DNA of 7,612 nucleotides from an uncultured Oscillospiraceae bacterium (GTDB lineage Bacteria; Bacillota; Clostridia; Oscillospirales; Oscillospiraceae), in contig CAKTIH010000108.1 of the NCBI GenBank assembly GCA_934565615.1, positions 1 to 7,612 on the forward strand, in the 5' to 3' direction. The position numbers were made by a program, and so were the translations under genes. Shown here one piece after another: positions 1 through 5,815 of this stretch; position 1 is the stretch's first letter; each line of letters opens with the position of its first letter. The notes under the pieces were generated by a model. It had not been told where the DNA came from and did not search any database. It saw only the letters and a program-made list of their open reading frames with translations.

Positions 1-43
1 TTTTGGCGGAAACCAGCCGAACTTTTAAGCCACATAAGCACAG

Positions 44-77
44 AAAAAGTCCTGAAATCGTAAGATTTCAGGACTTT
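44..77 (-). terminator. Intrinsic terminator of the tRNA-fMet gene
   Basis: The arms 46-59 and 64-77 form a perfect 14-bp inverted repeat around a 4-nt loop (60-63). Read on the minus strand, the hairpin is followed by five T residues (complement of 44-48). It lies immediately 3' of the encoded CCA end of the tRNA, so it ends that transcript. The AAA/TTT at the base of the stem may also give it some activity in the other direction. Confidence 0.9.
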
Positions 78-79
78 GA

Positions 80-155
<76 letters not shown>

Positions 156-174
156 ATATTTCTTTAGCCTGTAT

Positions 175-203
175 ATATTAGCACACCGGGCGTACAAAGT
201 CAA
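175..203 (-). promoter_or_regulatory. Sigma-70-type promoter of the tRNA-fMet gene
   Basis: On the minus strand a TTGACT -35 box (198-203) is followed after exactly 17 nt by TAATAT (175-180). The predicted start, near 168, would give a short 5' leader before the mature tRNA end at 155. The spacer is GC-rich. The fit to consensus and the position directly ahead of a stable RNA gene make this a good call. Confidence 0.8.
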
Positions 204-250
204 TACAGAAAATAAAATAATCCGGATTTTTATTTCGACATCAGTTTTTG

Positions 251-297
251 TCTCCTCCAACAGCGCCCAGCCTATGACTGTGCGCTGTTGGAGGAGA
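251..297. repeat. 16-bp perfect inverted repeat (large hairpin)
   Basis: Arms 251-266 and 282-297 are perfectly complementary over 16 bp and are separated by a 15-nt loop. The outer ends read TCTCCTCC and GGAGGAGA, so on either strand the distal arm carries a Shine-Dalgarno-like GGAGGAGA. It lies 35 bp beyond the stop codon of the DUF4375 gene, at the end of the minus-strand operon. No T run follows the hairpin on either strand, so it is not a standard intrinsic terminator. It could still pause or stabilise the 3' end of the operon mRNA, or be a dispersed repeat unit. Confidence 0.75.
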
Positions 298-331
298 TTC
301 TCTATGCGGAGCTTACTTCTCTGCAACAGGA

Positions 332-877
332 TCAGAACTCCGAGATATGCTCCCTTGCATACGGCGTGAGCAGATCGGTGATCGCGTCAAGCTCATAAAA
401 CTTATCGTCAAAGTCATCAAAAGGATATCTCTCGCACCGTGCTTCGTATTCCTCATAACTGTCGACAGCAAACGAGGACAGCTCATTAACGTCAATTTCG
501 TTGTCCGCAACAAATGTCTCGAACAGCTTTGCATGCTCATCGGCTCCGATCTCCCTAAGGCAGCCGAGCAGCCGCGGAGCAAGCATTCGGCTGGAGTTAA
601 CAAAGAACTGGCAAAGCCCGCCGTTGTTGACCTCCATCTCGTAATACGACGCTATGTAAAACACCTTTTCCGCGTCCGACAAGGAATCGACACCATCAAT
701 GAATCCTCCGGCCTTGATGAGCTTTGCCTCCGTCCGTGCCGTGAGTGCATCGAACAACGCATCATCGGGCAGAGCTTTCAGCTCCTCCCGCGATAGTTTG
801 AGATACTGGCGTCTCCGCTTATCGTCCTCTTTCTTCATGCGGCTGTACTTAACGATCATTTTGAGGGCCTTGAACAT
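332..877 (-). CDS. DUF4375 / DMP19-family protein
   Basis: The 181-residue cytoplasmic protein has no signal peptide or membrane segment. The diagnostic stretch is residues 82-96 (EVNNGGLCQFFVNSS), which matches the NNGG-x-x-QFF-x-NSS signature of the DUF4375/DMP19 family. The first 30 residues are strongly basic. The C-terminal half is very acidic (residues 124-166 are crowded with Asp and Glu). The family founder, Neisseria DMP19, is reported as a dimeric DNA-mimic protein that blocks a transcription factor; for other members the role is unknown, and nothing here proves DNA mimicry. The start is the first ATG, with AAGGAGA seven nt upstream (885-891); Met7 and Met14 lack such a site. The gene is last in the minus-strand operon, 34 bp after the Lgt-like gene, and is probably co-transcribed. 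Family assignment is good; function is open. Confidence 0.85.
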   Translation of the reverse strand: MFKALKMIVKYSRMKKEDDKRRRQYLKLSREELKALPDDALFDALTARTEAKLIKAGGFIDGVDSLSDAEKVFYIASYYEMEVNNGGLCQFFVNSSRMLAPRLLGCLREIGADEHAKLFETFVADNEIDVNELSSFAVDSYEEYEARCERYPFDDFDDKFYELDAITDLLTPYAREHISEF

Positions 878-911
878 AGTGCAGTCTCCTTCTTTTTATC
901 AGTGTGCCGGA

Positions 912-1931
912 TCAATACTCCGGTTCATCACAGCAGAGCGCATAGCAGCGGAATACAACGAAAACCATGAGCGCGGCAGAGAGCGTCTGGATGCTGCGGT
1001 AGAGCATGAACATGCCGGTGAAGCGCTGCACAAGATATTCCGACGCGCCGACGCCGACAAGCGAGACAATGTAGCCCGCGAGCAGCGGGGCGGGGCGGCC
1101 TGTCCCGTTCCGCTTGACTCCCTTGAAATAGTGCAGGAACACGCAGAGGATGCAGACGGCGCAGACAAACATCGTCACACTTATAAAGCCCACATACTTA
1201 TTGAACATTGTAAGAAACGCGAAATGGATGGAGACGGGGTCGCTCCGCGTGCTGTCAAGGACGATCTCTATCGCGGCAAAGAGCACCAGCCCGAGCCGCG
1301 CGACGTTGCCCGTGCGGCTCATGCCGCGCAGCATCGGGACATCCCGCCGGTGTACGCACAGCCGCACCAGCACCAGCGACAGCAGCGCAAGCAGCAGGAA
1401 GGACACGAAGAAGGTCGCGAACTTATACGACACGTTCCCGGCAGAGTCGGTCGAGGCGACGGCAAAGGGAAGCCGCTGGAGCAGCGGGACCGTCACGGAT
1501 ATCTTGCTGCGGCAGATATTGCCGAAGCTCTCCGACAGGCGCAAGACGGCGACGCTCAGGACAACGCCGGGCAGGACCGTATCAAACAGCGAGCCGATAC
1601 GCCCAACAAGGCCCGCCCAATGGACTATCGCGCCCGCGAGCAGCACCCCGAGTACAACACCGGAGACGCAGTAGCCGCCAACAGAGTAATCCGTTATGGC
1701 AGCGCCGAAGGAGGTATACTGCTCCATGTAGCTGTACCAATGGATAAGGCGGCTGAAGAGCACGGAGAACAGGATCGCAGGCGGGTAAAAGCAGAGCACC
1801 GCCGATGCGCGGCACTTATCGTCCCGGCACAGCGAAAGCCCCATCATGAGCCCGGCGAGGACGCCGAGAGCGATGATAAGCGAGCTCCAATAGACGGTGA
1901 TGCCGCCGACGGAAATGGCTATTGCGTTCAT
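912..1931 (-). CDS. Lgt-like polytopic membrane protein, probable non-canonical
   Basis: The 339-residue, very hydrophobic protein has roughly eight or nine membrane segments (about 13-33, 45-62, 84-105, 118-135, 170-192, 211-226, 246-268, 281-299, 315-333). Its first 230 residues follow the layout of prolipoprotein diacylglyceryl transferase (Lgt): an N-terminal TM with the ITVYWSSLIIALG pattern, an Arg-rich turn (R61), a GGYCVSG segment where Lgt has its HGG motif, then FDTVLPG and R131-LSESFGN where Lgt has the GRLGNFxNGE motif. By my by-eye alignment the E. coli Lgt residues H103, Y26 and R239 are replaced (Val/Ser, Ser, Glu) while R143 is kept. Two extra C-terminal TMs exceed the usual Lgt length of about 260-300. 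It is therefore called Lgt-like, not Lgt. The ATG overlaps the upstream stop by one base (TGATG) and has AGGAGGT six nt before it, so it is translationally coupled to the glycosidase-family gene. Confidence 0.7.
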   Translation of the reverse strand: MNAIAISVGGITVYWSSLIIALGVLAGLMMGLSLCRDDKCRASAVLCFYPPAILFSVLFSRLIHWYSYMEQYTSFGAAITDYSVGGYCVSGVVLGVLLAGAIVHWAGLVGRIGSLFDTVLPGVVLSVAVLRLSESFGNICRSKISVTVPLLQRLPFAVASTDSAGNVSYKFATFFVSFLLLALLSLVLVRLCVHRRDVPMLRGMSRTGNVARLGLVLFAAIEIVLDSTRSDPVSIHFAFLTMFNKYVGFISVTMFVCAVCILCVFLHYFKGVKRNGTGRPAPLLAGYIVSLVGVGASEYLVQRFTGMFMLYRSIQTLSAALMVFVVFRCYALCCDEPEY

Positions 1932-3472
1932 CAGCCCACCTCCTGTTCGGGTATCGCGGTCGCAAAGTACAGTATATCGCTGACCTCGCGCTCGTTGTCC
2001 CAGTCGACATAGTTATAGCGCTGGTTATTTATGAGCACCTCGCTGGTCTGGCCGCCGTCGAAGTTATAAGCGTTCTGAACCCCCTTGCCGTAGATGATCT
2101 CGGCAAACTGGTTGACGGTCGCCCTCGGCGTGCCGTCCTGAGAATGGTTGACGGTCGCTATAAGGTAGTGCAGCTTATCATACTGGCCGATGCCGGAGCG
2201 GGAATACTGCTCCTGCATCTCGCCGATGCCACCGGCGTAGCTGCCGGTGAGCTGCTGAAGCTCCCCATCGCGCACGAGTATCGGGCCGAAGGACATGCTG
2301 AACTGGATATTATTGTCCGCGATATACTGCTCAACATCCTCGCGGCTGCCAAGCTCCGAGGCACTGAGCATGCGGAAGTCGCCGTTTGCGTCGATGAAGA
2401 GCACATCGCACGAGGTCTCATAGCGGCACAGCTGCCCCTGATACACGCACACGCCGAGGTCGCGGTACTTATAATAGTCGGCGTTCATGGCGATGACGGC
2501 GTTCGCGCTTCTCGACAGCTCTGACGCCACAGCCTTTTCATTCGAGCCGAAGGTGTCGTTCACGAGCTTGCGGCGGATCTGGGAGCCGTCGGCAAGCTTT
2601 ACCTCAACAAAGGAGCAGACGCGGTCATTGATCTTTTCCTTCCAGCAGATCGCGAGTATGGTCTCGTCGCAGTAGCAGCGGATATCCGAATCCCAATAGA
2701 ACTCGGTGCTCGGGTCAAAGATGACATCCTGTCCGTCGAGAAGGCCGAAGGTGCGCGCCTGCTCTATGACGTCCATGACCTTATCCGCCTCGTCGATGCC
2801 GTAGGTGATGAACCTGCTCTCATCGGGCTTCGGAGCGGAGGTCGCGGAATAGTCAATGGTGTACTGCTTCTTGATATACGCAAGCTCACCGAGCGCGTCG
2901 CTTGCGGCATTGTTCATATAGACATTCAGCCTGCCGACAAGGTCGGACTTTGCGCTGCTCGTGGCGGCGCTGACAGCCTCGGAACCGGGGTGGACATTCA
3001 GCGACACGAACAGCAGCAGTACGACCGCCAGCAGCAGCGAGAGCGCGCTCAGCAGCCCACGCATTGAGGGGGAAACGACAGCCTCTTCGTCGATCTCCGG
3101 TTCGGGCTCGGGCTCGCGCATCACCGGTGCCCGGCGCACGGCGGGCTTTTGCGGGCGCTGCTGCTTTTCGGTTTCGGGTCTGTACCTGAAAAACTCAGGA
3201 TCAAATTCTCTTGCGTTCGTTTTTTTAGGCTCCGTCCGTACCGGGGCAGGGGCGGGAGCCGCGGGGCGCGCCGGTTCTGCGGCGCGCCGTACCGGCTGCG
3301 CAGGACGCGGCGCGGGCGTGTAGGCAGGTGTGGGAGCAGATGTCTTTACAGGCTCCGCGGGTCTTGCGGGGCGCGCCGGTTTGGGCGGCTCAGCATCCTG
3401 CACACCGCTGTCCGCCGAGAACTCCGCCAGTATAGAATCAAGGTCAAAGCCGTAATCGGTATTATCACTCAT
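1931..3472 (-). CDS. Membrane-anchored phosphodiester glycosidase (NAGPA)-family protein
   Basis: This is a 513-residue type II membrane protein. Residues 1-137 form a cytoplasmic tail, largely Pro/Ala/Arg/Glu-rich, opening with a YGFDLDSILAEF motif. One TM segment spans about 138-159, followed by a linker. The catalytic-type domain (about 320-510) has the family's run of motifs: VIAMNADYY (326-334, usually NGGFF), FSMSFGPILVRDGEL (391-405), YNFDGGQTSEV (469-479, usually LDGGGSS) and the closing REVSDILYFATA (495-506). NAGPA-type domains cleave N-acetylglucosamine-1-phosphodiester or related phosphodiester-linked sugars; in bacteria they are extracytoplasmic and tied to envelope or exopolysaccharide glycans, but the substrate here is unknown. 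The ATG has AGAGGA eight nt upstream (3481-3486). The gene starts 22 bp after the NTF2-like gene and overlaps the Lgt-like gene by 1 nt. The Gly-to-Gln change after DGG may be a subfamily trait. Confidence 0.8.
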   Translation of the reverse strand: MSDNTDYGFDLDSILAEFSADSGVQDAEPPKPARPARPAEPVKTSAPTPAYTPAPRPAQPVRRAAEPARPAAPAPAPVRTEPKKTNAREFDPEFFRYRPETEKQQRPQKPAVRRAPVMREPEPEPEIDEEAVVSPSMRGLLSALSLLLAVVLLLFVSLNVHPGSEAVSAATSSAKSDLVGRLNVYMNNAASDALGELAYIKKQYTIDYSATSAPKPDESRFITYGIDEADKVMDVIEQARTFGLLDGQDVIFDPSTEFYWDSDIRCYCDETILAICWKEKINDRVCSFVEVKLADGSQIRRKLVNDTFGSNEKAVASELSRSANAVIAMNADYYKYRDLGVCVYQGQLCRYETSCDVLFIDANGDFRMLSASELGSREDVEQYIADNNIQFSMSFGPILVRDGELQQLTGSYAGGIGEMQEQYSRSGIGQYDKLHYLIATVNHSQDGTPRATVNQFAEIIYGKGVQNAYNFDGGQTSEVLINNQRYNYVDWDNEREVSDILYFATAIPEQEVG

Positions 3473-3494
3473 GGGAAATATCCTCTCGCTTCAT

Positions 3495-4202
3495 TCATGC
3501 CGCGCCGCCCATCAGGGCACTGAGCAGGGCGCTGTCCGCGTTTATGAGCCAGCGTCCGTCTATATAGTCAAGCGCTACGGTCAGCTCCGCGGCTGTGCGG
3601 TAGCTGTCCGCATTTTTCAGCACATTGGTGATCGCGGTTTTATACGCCTCGTCGGTGACGGCGGGGAGATAGTTGTCATTCTCGTCATATACATCCTTGC
3701 GCGGGCGGGAGCGGACAAGCGTTTCCAGAACTTTCTCTGTCTCGGCCGCAGCGTCCTCCTCCATTGCGGGGAGGTTCAGATATGTGAAGCTCACCCTCTG
3801 CCGAGCGCTGAGCTTATCTACCTCGGCCTGCTCCAGAAGCTCATAAGCGTAGCTCTCCCGGAGCGCCGCGTACACAAGCTCTCCCGTCTCCGTCGAGGGG
3901 GAGTTCTCAAGACCGAGACTGCCGTAATTTTCAAGGCAGTCGTAGGCGGTGGGATAGTCCCCGGCGCATACGGCGTCGAAGAACTGCCGCACCGTCGCCT
4001 GCGGGTCGCCGTCCGCCTTGGCGTAGATGGTACCGTTCTCGCTGCCGTAGGCACAGAGCACCGCGGCCAAGCCCGCCAGCACCAGCGACAGCACCGCGAG
4101 CGCGGGCTTGATGCGCCCCTCGTTATCACGCAGGACGAAGGACGCGGCAGCCGCGACAGCGACGATGATGATTATAATAGAAACAATAACAGAGAAGCTC
4201 AA
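3495..4202 (-). CDS. Two-TM protein with extracytoplasmic NTF2-like region
   Basis: The 235-residue protein has two membrane segments, 4-23 (a run of Ile) and 34-52, joined by a short charged loop (RDNEGRIK). A soluble domain of about 175 residues follows, presumably outside the membrane. Its opening (DPQATVRQFFDAVCAGDYPTA, 66-86) and close (ALDYIDGRWLINADSALLSALMG, 210-232) resemble small lipoprotein-like NTF2/DUF4878-type domains of Firmicutes; these are usually called hypothetical, and no catalytic motif is seen. The start is set at TTG 4200-4202, because AAAGGAG (4211-4217) sits eight nt upstream; a longer reading from TTG 4226 would place that ribosome binding site inside the coding sequence. 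It is the first gene of the operon with the phosphodiester glycosidase-family gene, so a partner role at the envelope is inferred. The fold call is tentative. Confidence 0.75.
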   Translation of the reverse strand: MSFSVIVSIIIIIVAVAAAASFVLRDNEGRIKPALAVLSLVLAGLAAVLCAYGSENGTIYAKADGDPQATVRQFFDAVCAGDYPTAYDCLENYGSLGLENSPSTETGELVYAALRESYAYELLEQAEVDKLSARQRVSFTYLNLPAMEEDAAAETEKVLETLVRSRPRKDVYDENDNYLPAVTDEAYKTAITNVLKNADSYRTAAELTVALDYIDGRWLINADSALLSALMGGAA

Positions 4203-4253
4203 GCGCGTGTCTCCTTTGCAAGTCAAGTCTTTTGCAGACTATTCTAATATATT

Positions 4254-4281
4254 ATTTTACCACTATCTCCGGCAAGTTCAA
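4254..4281 (-). promoter_or_regulatory. Candidate promoter of the envelope operon
   Basis: On the minus strand TTGAAC (4276-4281) is followed after 16 nt by TAAAAT (4254-4259), then an AT-rich stretch to the TTG start at 4202. It lies just downstream of the terminator of the preceding gene, where an operon promoter is expected. A second -10-like TAATAT overlaps nearby, so the exact start is uncertain. Confidence 0.55.
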
Positions 4282-4285
4282 GTAC

Positions 4286-4317
4286 AAAAATCTGACCGGC
4301 CTATATCAGGCCGGTCA
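4286..4317 (-). terminator. Intrinsic terminator of the TIM-Nudix gene
   Basis: A 10-bp perfect GC-rich stem (4293-4302 with 4308-4317) closes a 5-nt loop. On the minus strand it is followed by GA and five T residues (complement of 4286-4290). It begins 12 bp after the stop codon of the fusion gene and so separates that gene from the envelope operon downstream. Confidence 0.9.
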
Positions 4318-4329
4318 TAATCTATCTTC

Positions 4330-5619
4330 TCACATTTCCAGTATGCCCTCAAGCTCCTCGAAGGGGACGAAGCAGTCGTCATTCACAAGCTCGCGCAGCT
4401 TTTCCGGGGACGCGTACATCGCCCCGCAGGTCTCGCCCTCCTGAAGCACGACATCGTTGAGGTCGAAGTCCTGCTCGAAGAGCCAGACGTCACAGATATA
4501 ATGCTCGCGGCTGTAGCGCCTGAGGCACTTTCCCTTTGTCGGGTCGAGCGTCAGGCCGGTCTCCTCCCTGACCTCGCGCAGCACAGCCGTGAGGCTGTCC
4601 TCGCCCGCGAGGGCGGAGCCGCCGGTACTCTCCCATCTGCCGCCGTAGCTCTTCTCGGGGCAGCGCCGGGTGAGCAGATACTCCCCGCGGCTGTTTCTCA
4701 TCCAGCAGTGCATAACAAGATGAAACTCCCCTTCGTCGAGCTGTTCGCCGCGGCGGTGGCGCTTGCCGGTTTTCTGCCGCTGCGCGTCATACACATCCCA
4801 GATCTCGTCCGAATTGCAGCCGCGGTTGAGCCAGTGGTTTACCCACACGGTCGATTTTTGCAGCGCCTCAACGGTTTTCGTCTCCAGCAGCACGCGACAC
4901 CCCTGCTCCCCGGCAAGGTTCAGGAAGCGCTCCTTGTCTATCTCCCCGTCGCCGAGAGCGAGGTGAACGTTCTTCCCAAGCGCGTCATGCAGGTGCATAT
5001 GGTGCAGCCTCTCCCGGCGCGCGAGGATAAAGGCCTGATCGACCCCGCGGTTGAGATAGTCGTGCCCGACATCGAGCGTCAGACCAAAGGCGGGGCTCTC
5101 GAGCAGCGTGTCAGCTGCGGCGGCGAGGAAGGGCAGGGCGAAGCAGTCGCCCCCGTCGGTGTTCTCGACGCAGACCATCACGCCGCTGTCACCTATCGCC
5201 TCGGTGACCCTATCGCGGAACTCGCGCATTTTGCCGAGGTAGAAATCCTGATTCTCGGCATAGATATACGTGCGCCGCTCCGGGAGCGTCACGTACACGC
5301 CGCGCTGCAGGTGCATGTTCAGCACCGGGATCCCGGCCTTTTTCGCAAGCTCCACGGTTTTGAGCATCGTATCGAGATACGCCTGTGCAACGCCTGCGTT
5401 AACACAGGCCGGGTCAAGGCTCTCGTCGATATGCACGGTGAAATATATCCCGTACTTCTCCTTCAGCTCAAGCAGCTTGTCCGCGTCCAGACACTCCGGC
5501 TGGTACTGCGGGAAGCTCATGTTTATTTCCATAAACCTCAATCCGAGCCTGCGGCAGAGCGCGGCGCTTTGCTCAAGGTCAGGTATTTCAATAAGGGTAG
5601 GCATACCGAAATCCGTCAT
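4330..5619 (-). CDS. TIM-barrel sugar isomerase/epimerase-like and Nudix hydrolase fusion
   Basis: The 429-residue cytoplasmic protein has two domains in one uninterrupted frame. Residues 1 to about 265 are a xylose-isomerase-like (AP endonuclease 2) TIM barrel, with strand-end motifs EINMSF (31), FTVHID (60), NMHLQRG (101), VCVENTDGG (149), LTLDVGHD (180), HMHLHD (207) and LLETK (244). E152, D183, H186, H209 or H211 and E246 fit the usual metal ligands. From residue 271 (DEIWDVYDAQRQKTG) begins a complete Nudix hydrolase with a canonical box at 334-356: G334, x5, E340, x7, REVREETGL. Nudix enzymes cleave nucleoside diphosphate-X compounds; the barrel family isomerises sugars or cuts abasic DNA. 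Neither substrate can be read from the sequence. The ATG at 5617-5619 is chosen because AGGAGGAGA (5625-5633) precedes it; an upstream TTG in frame would contain that site. Single-gene transcript. Confidence 0.88.
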   Translation of the reverse strand: MTDFGMPTLIEIPDLEQSAALCRRLGLRFMEINMSFPQYQPECLDADKLLELKEKYGIYFTVHIDESLDPACVNAGVAQAYLDTMLKTVELAKKAGIPVLNMHLQRGVYVTLPERRTYIYAENQDFYLGKMREFRDRVTEAIGDSGVMVCVENTDGGDCFALPFLAAAADTLLESPAFGLTLDVGHDYLNRGVDQAFILARRERLHHMHLHDALGKNVHLALGDGEIDKERFLNLAGEQGCRVLLETKTVEALQKSTVWVNHWLNRGCNSDEIWDVYDAQRQKTGKRHRRGEQLDEGEFHLVMHCWMRNSRGEYLLTRRCPEKSYGGRWESTGGSALAGEDSLTAVLREVREETGLTLDPTKGKCLRRYSREHYICDVWLFEQDFDLNDVVLQEGETCGAMYASPEKLRELVNDDCFVPFEELEGILEM

Positions 5620-5640
5620 CGCCGTCTCCTCCTGTCCATA

Positions 5641-5676
5641 ATCTGTTAATAAAAAATTCAATATAGATTAACAGAT
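5641..5676. promoter_or_regulatory. Dyad operator candidate at the TIM-Nudix promoter
   Basis: ATCTGTTAAT (5641-5650) and ATTAACAGAT (5667-5676) are perfect 10-bp inverted copies separated by 16 bp. The right copy overlaps the -10 box and the left lies in the start of the transcript. Because one arm is not fully transcribed, a DNA-binding operator is more likely than an RNA hairpin. The regulator is unknown. Confidence 0.6.
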
Positions 5677-5693
5677 ATACAGAGCTTTGTCAA
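5665..5693 (-). promoter_or_regulatory. Promoter of the TIM-Nudix gene
   Basis: On the minus strand a perfect TTGACA (5688-5693) stands 17 nt from TAATCT (5665-5670). Transcription would start near 5658, about 40 nt ahead of the ATG at 5619. The near-consensus boxes suggest a strong promoter unless repressed. Confidence 0.8.
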
Positions 5694-5745
5694 CATTTCC
5701 GAAAACGTCTCCGGACATTTCGGCGTGTTTTGTTGCGATTGCTCA

Positions 5746-5773
5746 TTGACAAAAAATTTGCCGCGGATATAAT
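5746..5773 (+). promoter_or_regulatory. Promoter of the MarR-ABC operon
   Basis: Perfect TTGACA (5746-5751) and perfect TATAAT (5768-5773) are separated by 16 nt. Transcription would begin near 5780, giving a leader of about 36 nt. A fully consensus promoter in front of a regulator gene usually implies tight repression, here plausibly by the MarR protein itself. Confidence 0.88.
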
Positions 5774-5789
5774 AGGTAGCACACTACTT
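5774..5789. promoter_or_regulatory. Candidate MarR operator
   Basis: AGGTAGCACACTACTT is an imperfect 16-bp palindrome (GTAG-CACA-CTAC core) beginning directly after the TATAAT box, over the expected transcription start. A further TAGCAC/GTGCTA pair (5777-5782 with 5806-5811) reaches the ribosome binding region. Size and position fit MarR autoregulation; binding is inferred. Confidence 0.55.
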
Positions 5790-5815
5790 ATTATTTTTGT
5801 AGGGGGTGCTATACG

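Noticed and set aside
1..43. Possible gene end or signal at the left edge
   Set aside because: No frame, hairpin or promoter could be supported in these 43 bases.
219..228. AATCCGGATT palindrome near the tRNA promoter
   Set aside because: It is self-complementary with no loop, so it forms no hairpin of use. One short palindrome in AT-rich DNA is expected by chance.
251..297. Inverted repeat as an intrinsic terminator
   Set aside because: The minus strand has CAAAAAC rather than a T run after the hairpin, and the plus strand continues with TTCTCTATG. It is kept as a repeat of unknown role.
699..2012. A 437-codon open frame on the plus strand
   Set aside because: It lies opposite the Lgt-like gene, reads as Arg/Gln/His-rich low-complexity sequence with no recognisable domain, and has no ribosome site. 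The minus-strand genes have strong sites and family motifs; GC-rich DNA makes such shadows.
4203..4226. Longer N terminus of the NTF2-like protein from TTG 4226
   Set aside because: The AAAGGAG ribosome site would fall inside that coding sequence, and the TTG at 4202 is correctly spaced from it.
3471..4247. A 258-codon open frame on the plus strand
   Set aside because: It is a shadow of the NTF2-like gene and runs through the promoter region of the minus-strand operon, with no supporting signal.
4501..5649. A 382-codon open frame on the plus strand
   Set aside because: It is antisense to the TIM-Nudix gene, which has two clear domains and a good start. No domain, promoter or ribosome site supports the plus-strand reading.
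5620..5661. Longer N terminus of the TIM-Nudix protein from TTG 5661
   Set aside because: The AGGAGGAGA site and part of the promoter dyad would lie within the coding region, and the ATG at 5619 is ideally placed.
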